Assembly: GCF_020283565.1 (NCBI RefSeq)
Contig: NC_060065.1
Span: forward strand, 36,072,409 to 36,136,408
Direction: 5' to 3'
DNA from: Trifolium pratense
Taxonomy: Eukaryota; Streptophyta; Magnoliopsida; Fabales; Fabaceae
DNA: 64,000 nucleotides
In this document: positions 22,101 through 33,999 of the stretch, in pieces
Numbering within the stretch: position 1 is the stretch's first letter
Layout of the letters: every line of letters begins with the position of its first letter
Position numbers and translations under genes: made by a program
The notes under the pieces: generated by a model
Seen by the model: the letters and a program-made list of their open reading frames with translations, nothing else
What the model was told of the DNA's origin: nothing
Database searches by the model: none

Positions 22101-25100
22101 TGTATATGGCAAGGCGAGCTAACGGGGCTCCGCCAATGGCTGTGCCTCTGGCGAAGCCTCCGAGTGCTGAGGCATTCTGAACTGCTCGCCCTGCTACTAT
22201 TGAAGCTGTATGTGTTCCGTGTCCATCTTTGTCGCGGGCTGATTTGTAATCCTCTTGTTCGTTTAAAGGGCCATAGAGACTTTCATAACCTTGCAAGTAG
22301 TACCTTGCTCCTATTATCTTTCTGCACCAAAAATATGTGACTTCAAGTTAATTATATGAAGTTGGACAATCAAACCTTCTTTCGTGACTACTTAATTATT
22401 TTTTAGTCACTTCACATTAACTATAAAGACGCCGAAATTTGTCTATAACTTTGACGCTAACTATAAAGACGCTAAAATTTTATTTCATTTTCTTTTCCTA
22501 ACAATTTCCTTTAATTTTTTTTCCATTCTTCATAATGCAATAGACACAATTTTACGTGTGTGAAAATCTTCAACAATGATCATTTCGAAACAAATGGAGT
22601 ACTATCAAATAATTTTATATTTACGTAAACATTTATAAACCCCGAATCATATCATATGATACTAACATTCAATCTTAAGCAGAAATAGATGTCTCGTTGC
22701 TGACTTAAAGATCAGTCTCATAGCGGACACAAAAAACATTATTAATGTAATCAAACACACATGCACATGACACAGACCATGACTTGTCAGAGCAACATAT
22801 TTGTACTGATAAAAAATGTTGTCTTGTTTTACATGGCTGTTTCTTAATCTTCTCTCTTTCTCGTGCATATGTTTATTTGGATGTTTTAGCATGCGTTGAC
22901 CATTTTCAGAGTATAACTCTTCAATAATTGGACAAAATTTTCTTTTCTTTTCTTCAATACAATCATCTCTATAGAGACTAGTATCACAAAAGTTGTGAGA
23001 AAAAGCAGTGACAGAACTAAAAAGGAAGAAATTTAAAAAAGGAATAGACAGAGTCTTGTGTCTTGAATAGCAAAAAAAGACAGTGTGGAATAGAGGGTAG
23101 GAAGGGGCTCACGAGATGAATCAACAAAAGAAGCCAAAAACCAATCAAATCATAAGGACAAAAGCTATTTTAATTTGTACAAAATTTAGATGAATAATGT
23201 CTATAGATATATCCTATTCAGAATATAACTTCACATATTATTAAAGCTGGTTAAGAAAATGCCTTCTTTTGGCCTTATCATTGTGTGTAATTCATGCTCA
23301 TAGAAATGAGTTTTTCACATTAAAATTTTGATTTCAAAATGACATTTGGTTTTTGTTAAGAGTTTTACGTTAGATGATAAATGACCCGAAGATATGTTTA
23401 CAAGTGGGGAGTGCGGACAATTCTCATCTTACAAGCTAATTTTGTAAGATAAAATCATAAGCTCTCCAAAATCCGTTGGATTATCTGCTATCAAATTTTC
23501 GCTATGATAGTGTTGGGCGTGGGTGGAGAGATATTAAGAGTCGTATATTAGATGAGAGATGACTTAAATATATGTTTATACGTACGAACAGTCTTCATAT
23601 TACAAGTTGATTTTGTATGATTGAGTTAGACTCAACTTAATTTCTACGAATTTTTGCGTTTATTTTTCTATATTAGTATAGGTTGTAGAAAATAAAAGTA
23701 AGAGGGATATAGATAAATAAAGTGTCACATACACTTCATCTATTTTGATTTTTCAACAACACAATTGATTTTAATATGAGATTTTGAGATGAGGAAATCT
23801 CAACCATAACATGGATGGTCATGGTTAAAAGTTGTTTAAGGATCACATGAGTAAAAAATCACATGAATCTAATCTTAACCATTCATAATGTAATCTATGA
23901 CTAAGGTTTTCTAGTTGTTTCTTTGTCCCTTTTGTCTGTCCTTTTTTATGGAACTCTTCTAACATGTTCTCAATTTATATTTTTTTTAAGTAGTTTAATG
24001 ACTAAAAATTCATTTCTTAAAATGAATAAGTTAAAGATCTTAGATTCAAACTCTGCCCTGCCTATAAATTACAATATCCCTACCTTAAGTTGTAAGTAAT
24101 TTAGTGATATATAATAATATCTTCCCTATAGAAACATGGCCTTCGTTTGGCATGTAATGGATATTATTTTTTTACACATTTTCCTAAATATATGAATATT
24201 TATACACGAGGAGTGTTATTTGAACATCAATTTGTTGACAATTTTGGGACACTTTTTATTTCCCAATTTCCTATTGGATAAAAGCAATGGAGAGAGAAAA
24301 AGGAAGAGAGAGAATAAGAATGTAATGTGAGTATGAGAGATATTGTTGTCAAAAGTTGTCCAAAAATTGATGTTCAAATAACATTTCTCTTTATACACCA
24401 TGAATATGACATGTCCATAATTTATGCAACAGATAGTGAAAGGAACTTTTGCTTTCGTAATGTTCAAGCCAATAATGTTCCGTACAGTATTATGTTAATT
24501 AGAAAAAGAGACTATATACTAATTAATGTTTGGTTATTAACTAAGAAAGGAACCTATTCAAAGGTTCCAAAGTTCTTTTAAACTTTCATTTCAAAAGACA
24601 ATTGTCTTGTCTTCATTTTGGACATAGAATCTAACATAACAAGTTTTGTTTTTAACAGAATCTAACATAACAAGTGAACAAAAAATAAATGAAAATTTAA
24701 AATGAAGCTTGATTCACAAATAAAATGGAACAGCTTCAATTTTTTATGTGAAAAGAACCTGACCTTAATTATGTAGACCCATAAAACAAATTTCTTATTA
24801 CTCCATTCAATTTTTATTATAAGTGTTCTGGACGTACACTTAGAAAAACTCACATCACTTGGGAATCAAGACTAAAGATAGTTTATATGCAACACTCATA
24901 CACCTTAATTTATTGAGGTGTCTTTTACAATGGACAAAATCTTGAGGGCTCACATGCGGCCCAAAATACCTCCGAATGTGGTGTGCGCACTGGAGAGTGG
25001 AAAGGAACATTGACACTAGAATGAGGGGGCAGACGCCACATGCCCTCTAATAATACTCATACACCTTAATCCACCGAAATGATTTTTTTTATAATAAAGT

Positions 25101-26443
25101 CCGGAGAAAGTATTAACGTAGTTAGAGTAAAAAAAACTCAATCTAATCGAATAAATATAATATGATGAGGAAAAATTGTAGTAGAAGTTCAAATGGTGCT
25201 AATGCTAATTAAAAATGAAAAAGCAGTTAGTTACCTATTGCATTTAGATGAACCAAAATCAGTTCCATTTTGGCACACTCCTTTCCATTTCTGTGGAACA
25301 GGACCCATACCTTCATCACTGAAACTCTTTGAATCTGGCCATACACCTATAATAAAGATGGAGAAGAAAAAAACACACTCATGACTTGTTTTTCATGCAA
25401 ACACACAAACACATTGCTAACTGCTGTTGTAATAATTACATAGAACATTAGAAAATAGAGTCACATGTAAACAATAACATATTTAATGAGAATTTGAGAA
25501 AAATTTAAACTATGCTTCAAATAAGAAGTTATTTTGAGTAGCTTTTTTTAAAAAAAAAATATTTAAAAATATTTACAAAATTAATATATTAAATTATTGA
25601 ATTTCAAAATCACTTTTTTTTTATAATACATAGCAAACTTATTTTTAATCTTAGAATTATATGCACATAACTTACCATTATCAATCATTCCTACTATAAT
25701 ATCTTGACCATACTTTGCTTTGGCTAACAAATCACTATTTGTCTCATTGGATTTTTCTTCAAAAGGATCTAATGGCCCATCTAACCCCACAAATTTCCAT
25801 GACCTTGTGGTATGCAATGAATAGCTCTTTATTTGGCTCTTAGTCACAGACACTACCCCTTCCATTCCTGTTTCATGTTAATTAATTTTTTTATCATATG
25901 GTAAATGAGAAAATCACTATTAAAAAAAGTTGAATTATCGTAAAAATATTTTATAAAAAATTATTTTACGTCGATAATTCAATTTTTTCCAATAGTGAAC
26001 CGTAACATGAAATAGAAGAAATTAAATTATCTAATTTTACTTCACCTGAGAGATTATTGGCTTCATTTGGTGTAAGCAAAGCTGCAAAGCCATTGAAAGT
26101 ATGTTTGTAACTATAAAGAAGAGAAGCTCTTGCTTCTTCCTCTGTTTCTTTTACCAAAAGCAAATAAGAGTGATGTGTATTCTCTATTTCATGCAATGTT
26201 TTCTCTCCATTAATGTGTTGTCCAAACTCAATTAAATAAACCTGTAAAAAAATCCAAAAAAATAACATGCTTCACATAGAAATCTAGAAATATTTTTTTA
26301 AAAAAAAACAGAGAAAAAAATAATTATGAGAATGAATAAGTAGAAAAATAAGTGACCTGGTTATTTTTTGTGCATGAGGCCAATGGAAGAAGAAGGATGA
26401 GAAGGAACAAGCATGTTGTGGAAATAATGATGTTCATTGACAT
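19113..26443 (-). CDS. Subtilisin-like serine protease (SBT, peptidase S8), 784 aa, 9 exons
   Basis: Exons on the minus strand are 26443-26357, 26241-26046, 25867-25676, 25346-25235, 22321-21760, 21513-21416, 21175-20818, 20309-20093 and 19645-19113. All joins are GT-AG and sum to 785 codons with no break. Order: signal peptide (residues 1-24, [12 protein letters not shown] core); I9 propeptide inhibitor domain (about 30-105, starting VYLIEFGQ); S8 catalytic domain with Asp157 (MIDNGVWPDS), His230 (DGHGTHTAS), oxyanion Asn343 (SAGNSGP) and Ser575 ([11 protein letters not shown]); a PA insertion (about 370-500) and a C-terminal Fn3-like domain after residue 690 ([15 protein letters not shown]). 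The length fits plant SBTs, and the many-exon structure suggests the SBT5 group. Such enzymes are secreted, self-processed and act in the wall or apoplast. The start is chosen because it precedes the signal peptide; ATG 26436 is also possible. DNG replaces the commoner DTG/DSG, but the Asp is intact. Confidence 0.93.
23354..23641 (+). mobile_element. TRIM-like element inside intron 4 of the subtilase
   Basis: Two diverged direct repeats, about 23354-23450 (TGTTAAGAGTTTTACGTTAG...) and 23532-23641 (TATTAAGAGTCGTATATTAG...), share the motif series AGATATGTTTA..ACAATTCTCATCTTACAAG. The polypurine tract GGGCGTGGGTGGAGAGATA precedes the right repeat. The primer site is corrupted (ATCATAAGCTC). Same general type as the TRIM at 3280-3626 but in the opposite orientation. 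Strongly decayed. Confidence 0.55.
24214..24383. mobile_element. MITE in intron 4 of the subtilase
   Basis: 170-bp element with inverted ends TGTTATTTGAACATCAATTT and AAATTGATGTTCAAATAACA, extending about 30 bp. It contains a purine-rich centre. Two open frames over it on opposite strands are consequences of the inverted repeat. Confidence 0.75.
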
Positions 26444-26480
26444 AGTATATAGACAAAATACAATTTGATAATAATGTGAT

Positions 26481-26490
26481 GATATTTATA
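26481..26490 (-). promoter_or_regulatory. Candidate TATA box of the subtilase gene
   Basis: TATAAATATC on the minus strand, 38-47 bases before the ATG at 26443. The spacing allows only a short leader. Sequence match only. Confidence 0.4.
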
Positions 26491-26499
26491 AAGTTACAA

Positions 26500-28310
26500 G
26501 AATCTCTAACCAATGCTTAACCTCATCTCTATAGTATGGTTTTGTTAGTATGTGATTAAACGACAAGATTTTATAGGCATGTTGTATAGGTTTTTCTGTA
26601 ATATATTAGACTACTTTTTTGGCAGAAATATTGGAGATATATATATTTTGATGAATATTGTCTATATAGGCGTTTTTTCTTTTTTGTGCATTGCATATTT
26701 TGATTGAGCATTAAAATTATACTTAATACTGCTAATTTTATGCAAGATTTAAAATATACTTAAGCCACTATATTTGGTTTAATGATGTAGAGTTTGAATA
26801 ATATGTTAGAGGTCGTTGGTTCGATCTTCAGCTTCATTGTAAATAAAAAAAAATATTATACTTTAACTGCTTCATCTCAATAAATATGTAAGACATTTTT
26901 AATAAATGCAAAAAACAAAAATAATTATTGTATTAAATTTTCAAAATTATATTGGACCTCTTTCCAAAATTATCGCACATTTTCTTTGTTCCGAAGAATT
27001 TAGCGGTGAAATTCACACACACAAAATGATAAGAAGTGAGGAGTTTCAAGTTTGAATCCAAGCTCCAGCATATCAATTTTTGAATAAGTCAAGACATTCA
27101 TTCCTCACTCTAAATCAAGGCATCCCTGTGACAATATTAATCTCTCGAAGTAAGTGAAATTCATTTAAAAGTTAGCGTACACATTATATGTTTTTCCATA
27201 TGCACTGCTGTCTATTTATATATCAAATTTTGACCAGATATAATTAATGGACTCCAGCATTTACAACTTTCATTTACAACTTTTTTTTTTTTAATGAGTA
27301 TCATCACCTACAACTTGTGTCACAAATTTTAATTGATACGTCTTCAAATTTTGAAGGATATAACTTTATTTATTTATCTTTTGTAAATTTTGAATATGTA
27401 TGGAGTGATCATGGATATTATCTTCATCCAACAAGCAATTACGAATATCATACTTTCTACCCTATATATATTCATTTACATCCTTAAGTCATAGTGTCTA
27501 GGGTTGAGAATAGGTAAAGCCGGTCTACAAGGGCCTATGACCTTGCTTAGATAGACTTAGGTTAGGTCGGCTATTTCTTTGAATATCATATTAATTTCTT
27601 TAAAAATGTCTATGTTGCAGGCCATTAAAGCAACATTTTATGCCTACTAGGTCGTCCTATTTAAGTAACAATGAATAATATTTTTACTACTATTATTATT
27701 ATATATATTAAAATTACCCGTGCGATAATAGTTTCAAGGTGTTTCTAATAATTATAATTATAATTATAATTGTTTTTGGTTATTATCCATTTTAATTTTA
27801 TTATTTTGTGTATTTTATTGTTTTTTGTTCAAAATAGTTAATGTTTTTGCTAATAATCTTTTGTCCATTCTTTGTGTATATAAGGAGTTGGTCGATTGTT
27901 AGGACTATTTCCTAATGTTAGTAAAAAAAATAAAATACTAATGGTTGGTATTTCCGGCATGATTTTTATCATATTCGATTTTGAGAATGAGTTAAGTTGG
28001 TTTATCTTTGCTCCAATGAAATTCAAATTAATATAAATGACAAACTTAACGTGACTAAAAAGAAATATTGGTGTTCAACGTTTTTGTTTAATCTTTTAAG
28101 CAAGGTGCTCGTTAATTTAGCTAGGTACAAATTATTTGTAGCGTGCAAAAGCTAATGACTAAAATCTAGCATTTCTTGAACACAAAAAAAGGAAGAAAAT
28201 GAATTATGTATGATATTGGTGAAAGATGTGTTTGATCTCCATTGTTGTTGGGTCACCAAGGCATTCAAGTATATCATTATTATATTGAACTTTGAACAAT
28301 ATCACATAAG
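26500..28310. other. AT-rich intergenic DNA
   Basis: No gene seen. At 27497-27560 the phrase AGGGTTGAGAATAGGTAAAGCC resembles a terminal segment of a hAT-like element. At 27700-27760 there are ATT and AATTAT microsatellites with an isolated ACCCGTGCGATA half-hairpin. Confidence 0.4.
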
Positions 28311-28320
28311 TGAATTTGAT

Positions 28321-29476
28321 ACCCGTGCGATGCACGTGTTTTATGCGCTATTTTATATTATAACGCGGAAAAATTATTTGTATAAGTTGAAATAATAATT
28401 ATTATCAAAATTATAATAATAATAACAATAATAATAATATATAATAATAATAAAAATCATCTAAATATAATATGAGTTTAATTGTTATGCACCGTCGGTG
28501 TAAATTTTTTTTGCACATATATCCAATGACGCGTTGCCACATCATTTAATGAATGTGACACATCATGTGTTTTTAATTACCATACATGATGTGTCGATAT
28601 ATTATTTGACGCATGTGCAAAATAACTTTAGACTGACGGTGCATATAAATTAAATTCATATAATATATTGATGTAAATATGTGTTTATACATTTCGAAAA
28701 ACTTCTCTATCCACCATATATTTGAAATTACATTAGTATATTACAACAAATCAATAACCCAACAACTAAAGAAATCTAGAGTAAACTATCAACAAAATTG
28801 ATACTAATCACTAAGTAAGAGAATGCAAGAATATGTATGTACCCAAAAAAAGAAAAAAGAATCCAAGAATAAGACTAAAATAATTAGAAAATAGAAAATT
28901 TCTTTAGCCAAAAAATAATAATTAGTTAGACAATTAATAAATTGACTGAGATTTTAATGTGGGTGATTATTTACAAAAAAAAATAGAAAAAAACTTGAAA
29001 AGTAAAAAAAAACTCCACCTAAAATCTTAATCAAATTTTAGTAGACAATGTGAAGAATATTATTTACAATAAAAACATGAAAATTTACAAAAAAAAAAAA
29101 AAAAAACTTGAAAAGTCATCTATATAAATGTTATTGATGTGAGTATATGAAGAGTAAATAATAATGACAATGATATAATATAAGAAAGTGATGTGGCATT
29201 GTTGAGTGATTTAATTGGATGTAAGTGGCTTATGTGGATTAGGGTTAGATTAGTGATTCCACAACTATTTAGGAATTATATATATAATGTATAAACACAT
29301 CTTTAATATGTACCTTATATTTACATAACTTTTTTTAATTATTATTATTATTTTGTTGTTGTTGATGTTATTATTATAATTTTCATAATACTTATTGTTT
29401 CAATTTATACGATTGATTTTTCAACATTATAATATAAAATACCGCATAACACTCGTGCATCGCACGGATGTGCTAG
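28321..29476. mobile_element. Palindromic arrangement of Helitron-type ends
   Basis: A hairpin ACCCGTGCGATGCACGTGT at 28321-28339 points left. A matching hairpin ACTCGTGCATCGCACGG at 29451-29468, followed by TGTGCTAG, points right. The adjoining roughly 100-150 bp (TTTATATTATAACGCGG... with ATT/ATA microsatellites, and the reverse complement TTATAATATAAAATACCGC) are inverted copies of each other. The left end lacks CTAG. Only AT-rich DNA and a small MITE lie inside; no Rep/helicase is present. Confidence 0.55.
28498..28643. mobile_element. MITE with ends TGCACCGTCGGTGTAAA
   Basis: 146-bp element with inverted ends TGCACCGTCGGTGTAAA and TTTAGACTGACGGTGCA and a complementary centre (ACACATCATGTGT / ACATGATGTGTCG). 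It sits inside the palindromic Helitron-type block. Flanks TTAATT and TTAAATT may be target duplication remnants. Confidence 0.65.
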
Positions 29477-29501
29477 ACCCTTACCCGTGCGATGCACGGG
29501 T
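29473..29501 (-). mobile_element. Helitron-type 3' terminus, minus orientation
   Basis: Perfect 19-base hairpin ACCCGTGCGATGCACGGGT at 29483-29501. Read on the minus strand it is followed by AAGGGT and CTAG (29473-29476). The CTAG is shared with the oppositely oriented end on the left, so two 3' ends meet tail to tail. The inner flank TTTTATATTATAATCGG matches the block at 28350, showing one family. Confidence 0.6.
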
Positions 29502-30770
29502 GTGATGCGTTGTTTTATATTATAATCGGAGAAATTGAAACAATAAATATTTTCAAAATAATAAAATAGAGAATCCGAGATTTAAACTCCAATCATAGCA
29601 TGGTGGAAGTGTTTTCGCTTAATTAGTCCACAAATAAAAATATCAAATTTATAATTAATTAGAGCATCTAGTTTTATAAATCTATAAATAGGGGATTCGA
29701 ACAACTTCTCAATAGTCATTCTTTGTGTTTGCATTAAATCATCGGCTAACGGAACAACAATAGAACCAGTAATCTGAATCACACATTGGATTATTTGGAA
29801 GTTAGTATAGAAGATCAGTTAATTGATAAAAAAAAGAAAATGACACATTTAAATGATACATAGATAATAGATTTATGTTGGTTTGGAATTACCATAGGAA
29901 TGCTAATTTGAATTACTCCACACAAAAGACCCGCAAATTCGTAAAAGAGGATGAATCATATGAACAAAAAAATGACACAGATTAATGCGAAGTATTTAGT
30001 TTTGAAAAAAAAATTGGATGTAATCATCACAAAAATACCAAAACCACTAAAAGAAAGAGATTAAAACAAAAATTAAGAAGAAGAAGAATGATGGTCACCC
30101 ATTTGCAAAAAGGAAATATTACAAAACAATGGTAACAAATAATCACATAATTTGGAAATGGAGAGAAGCATAAAGTTGCATGAATGAAGGTAATATATAT
30201 ATAGGGGGTGAATATCATGTTAAGATCAATCTTAAAGTTGCTCTTTGCATGAATGAATGGTAACAAATTCTCAAAAATATCATGTTAAATATCAAAAGGA
30301 AGTTTGATCTTAATGGTTTATTAGTTTATTAGTATATCTAATTTTTTTCCTTCTTCTAATTACCATGATAGTGGTACGAAGTTTTCACTGCCGTTAACGA
30401 TGACTCTCCATCAAGAAACCAATGTGGCACACGAGGTGGATTCTCCCCTATTCATTAGTATATTTAACAATAAATATAATTATTTATTTAAATATGTTCG
30501 AGTAAAATATGTTTTTAAACATACTAACAACCATATTAAGCTTTCAAATGGTCAAATTTGGGACTAAAATATAAATTTATGATAAGCCACATGTCAAACA
30601 CAACTTAGTTTAACTTAGCCTATTCCCAACCCCAACCGTGTCACATTGTTACTATTTAAGTTTTTTTTAACACATTACTTTTTAAATTAGTTGTTAAAAT
30701 ATCTCAATAAAAAATTACATAATATAATTTAATAGGATGATTATATTAAAAAAATTTACATTATCATTTA
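29502..30770. other. AT-rich spacer, no supported gene
   Basis: A 66-codon minus frame (29582-29782, IQITGSIVVPLADDL...) adjoins the Helitron-type end and may be a scrap of its cargo. I see nothing else that can be named. Confidence 0.35.
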
Positions 30771-30776
30771 TCAGTG

Positions 30777-30783
30777 TATATAG
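30777..30783 (+). promoter_or_regulatory. Candidate TATA box of the 212-aa gene
   Basis: TATATAG, 90 bases before the ATG at 30873, followed by a GC-richer leader. Sequence match only. Confidence 0.35.
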
Positions 30784-30872
30784 AGAAAAGGAACCCGAAC
30801 CCGTCCGAAATGTGCCTCTTCTCGACAACACAACAGTGACTTTCGCAATTTCGCATTGAAGCTCCAGATCAA

Positions 30873-32388
30873 ATGACAACCGTACGATCAACTTCAACCT
30901 TCATCATCTTCTTCTTAATTCTCCTCGTTTCCCCTTTCCAATCACAATCACTCTCATTCTCTTCCTATTTCCGTTACCGAAACCTCTTATCCCTATCACA
31001 CTCCATTTTCACCGGCGTCGGAAACCTCCGTGAAAAACGCGGTGACATTGCCGGCGCCAACAGAGCTAGGAAAATCGCCAACAGTTTGGAGAAGGTTACT
31101 GGATTTGGATTCTTGAAGCTTCTGTGGTCTGCTTGGTCTTGGAATTGGATGTGGAAGGAACTTCCTGTAACGGAGCTCTATGGTGCTGTTTCTGATATCA
31201 ACGAGTTTCTTAGAGGTTTGAATGAGTTGACTCGGTTGGATTCGGTTTCTGAAAGGGCGGTTTGGCTTACTAGAAATTACCAAAATCTCCTCACCGTTAC
31301 TAAATCGCTTTTTAGTAAACTCCTCAAAGTGTTTGGTCGGTCGGTATGTATAACGACGCCGTTTCATTCATTTTCATTTATATATTTATTTTATTTTACT
31401 TTACTTTATGTTTATTTTAATTTTATCTCTATAGTCTATACACTATGGTTAAGGTTAACCACTATTATTACACAAGTATGGATTCATATTTATGTATTCA
31501 AGTAATTGCATTGCATATTTATATTATTTGACAAAAATAATCCTACAAATATAATTTTTTATTTTTGATATATTTGAATGTTTTTGTGTAGATTATTTTA
31601 GCAATAGAATTGATTTTAATTTGAGGTTTAAATTTAGGGTCATTTACTTCAAAGTGCTTTTATTTTTATTTTCTTGGATATAAAATATACATCAGAGAGA
31701 CATGATGGTAGATTTTATATTTTTTTTTTTGTGGTAACCTTACCTCGTGTTCTTACGAAAATAGACTCTTATAATTCAGAATTTGACTAATAGTCTATTT
31801 TCTCTTATATTTTTTCATCAGAAATTATGTATTCATATTTATTTTTGATATTAGTGATTATTTTCTCTTATATTGTTGCATCAGAAATTGGACTTTAATT
31901 TTTTCATATATTTTGAAAATGTACTATTGAAATTAAAAATGTTAAAAATAAACGGTCAACAATTTCTTATATCCGAGAAACTATTTAACCTTTTATTTTT
32001 AATTTAATTCTATTTTGTTAATTTAATGTTATGTCAATGTAGAATTACTGTGTATTCAATCACTTAGACCTGCCGAAGCATGGTGAGATTAGCCGAGTCA
32101 TTGTGAATTTGGCAGAATCACGATGAGCTACTGTGATTTAGTTTAATCTACCATGATTCTATACATGCACTGATACTACTCTAAATATGCAAGTACTGAT
32201 TTTGGAATATGGATCTGCAGGAAACGGTGAGGGAGGTAATGGAGACGTTGCGAATAGAGGTGGTGGAAGGCGGGTTAATCAGAGATTGCCTTTTACTTGG
32301 TGGCAATGATTTCAAGGATTTGATTAAAGTTGCCAAGGATTTGCTGTTAAATTTTTTACCTGTGACTGATAAAGACCCTGAGCTATAA
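30873..32388 (+). CDS. Uncharacterised plant protein, 212 aa, signal peptide, two exons
   Basis: Exon 1 is 30873-31343 (157 codons) and exon 2 is 32221-32388. The 877-bp intron is GT-AG and phase 0. The N-terminus (TFIIFFLILLVSPFQS, residues 9-24) is a signal peptide or membrane anchor. After it comes a helical, charged region with the motifs LSLSHSIFTGVGNLREKRGD and ANRARKIANSLE, a Trp-rich segment (LLWSAWSWNWMWKELP, about 84-99), and YGAVSDINEFLRGLNELTR. Exon 2 supplies EVVEGGLIRDCLLLGGNDFK and DLIKVAKDLL. I recall the same layout (sequence conserved around GANRARKIA and GAVSDINEFLRGLNEL) in uncharacterised proteins of other plants. No catalytic motif is visible and I assign no function. 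The frame is uninterrupted and a TATA-like site lies 90 bp upstream. Confidence 0.85.
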
Positions 32389-32832
32389 TTAGTATACCTG
32401 CTTTTTGGTAGATTTTGGGAGCTATAATGCAGTGGTGGTATCATTACTGTCCTAATCACTTAATTGTAATGGTTGTATGAGAAAAATTGTAAATGTCAAG
32501 GTTTGTTTGAGAGAAGATTTGTTTATTTAATTCCATCTGCATATGTGACAAGTTTTATACCTAAGAAAGAAAAATCTTTTATACATCGTATCAAGGCTGA
32601 AAAGAATTACTGTGAGTTCATCAGAGTGATTTTGAGGGGATAATCTATTTCCCAACTTTTGTTCCCCTACTACAACATTAACAATTAGCAAATTATGCAG
32701 ATCTATATTGATGCATAGGTATGGTACCGTGTATGAGTATGGGTACGTACAAGCTTAAAATATATCTTGACATGATAGAATATATGTTTCTTGTTAGTAA
32801 AAGAATCCAGACAAATGGCGCACGCATAGCCT

Positions 32833-33995
32833 CTAATGGTTACCGAGTGCTTCAGTCAAAGCCCATTGGAATTGGACATCCTTGGGAACTTGGTTTCTTA
32901 GTGATAAAATGCTTTTGAATAGCCTGTAAAAAAGCTCGCACGCTTCATGCAGATGTACCTTCTGCTGCCGTGAGCTAGAGCCCCTCAAAAGTTCTGAGAA
33001 CACTTCTTTAGATACTATTCTACACTTCCCATTTCTTGCTCGTTTAAGCCAACTTGGAAGGTGGATTTCGCAGTACAAGGAATAGCGCTTAGGAACGTCC
33101 TTACAAGGATTCATTATCAAATGGAGGAGAGCCTATTCAAATCGGAGCCTCCATTACAATATGACTCTTTTCAGAATGCATTGGCTTCGCAGACAAGTTG
33201 TTTTCTCCATGTAATGTATCACCAGCAATGGATGACACTGGGACCATTTGCAGTGCAGCTTCAGCATTTCCCAATACCATGTCTTTGCAGATCATGTTCT
33301 CTGAACCAGTATAATTTTCTTCATGCTTCCTCTTCATAGCATTTTGGGCTAAACTTGAGTTCTGTTCGGTTTCAGCATAAGGCTGGTGTTTCTTACCAGT
33401 ATAAGGATTCAGGTAGAGCTCGATACCTGCATTTAGTACCCACAGCAGTTGTACCATCACACATAGGAGTATCACTTTGACCCGGACTTTCGGCATTTGC
33501 TGTGCCAGCCAAAAATCGAGAGGATAAATGCACACAACAGTAAACATCTCCCTCATTTGCCCATCTCACGCATTTTACAGCAGCCATTTCATTTAATTTA
33601 TTGGTGTTGATTCATTTTCTTTGGTATACACAAAATCAGAATCAGCAGCCTCAACTACAATTTCATTCCATTTATTGGTCGAATTATTGGACAGATCATT
33701 TGTGATAGATACTTTCCTAATATTTTCATGTTTAAGAGCCTCAGCTGTTAATGTGCTCAATGTGTCTTGATTATTAAAGAAACCAGTGTCATTCACAAGA
33801 GCAATAGTGTGATCTGAACCCTTGAATTCCACTTTTGAAGAATGTGTATCTGCACGACGAACTTCAAGTTTAGGCCTTTTTCTAGAAGCTTGAAGATTTC
33901 TTAGGTACAAATCATCAGAAATTTGCTGATGAGTATGCGTGCGCCATTTGTCTGGATAAAATATATGTTGTAGACAACACATTGAATTATTCATA
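32833..33995 (-). pseudogene. SUVR5-like histone methyltransferase fragment, frameshifted
   Basis: Three minus-strand frames together match the central, non-catalytic part of SUVR5, a zinc-finger SET-domain histone H3K9 methyltransferase. 33994-33593 gives RKRPKLEVRRADTHSSKVEF, TIALVNDTGFFNNQDTLSTL and NKWNEIVVEAADSDF. 33587-33393 gives KCVRWANEGDVYCCVHLSSRF and MCDGTTAVGTKC. 33400-33137 gives NAMKRKHEENYTGSENM. 33120-32833 gives PKRYSLYCEIHLPSWLKRAR and KVHLHEACELFYRLFKSILS, ending WALTEAL. The frame changes at least three times and there are stops, so it cannot encode the enzyme. The C2H2 fingers and the pre-SET/SET domain are absent. Introns are not visible in this part, so a genomic duplicate or a processed fragment are both possible. 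Confidence 0.85.
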
Positions 33996-33999
33996 AACC

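Noticed and set aside
21764..22340. Plus-strand open frames of 138 and 84 codons
   Set aside because: They are antisense to exon 5 of the subtilase and have no domain of their own.
19113..26443. Two separate subtilase genes or a pseudogene, because of the 2.9-kb gap
   Set aside because: The nine exons join in frame with GT-AG signals and give one complete protease with all catalytic-site residues; the gap is one large intron with two transposon insertions.
30996..31367. Minus-strand 123-codon frame
   Set aside because: Antisense shadow of exon 1 of the intact 212-aa gene.
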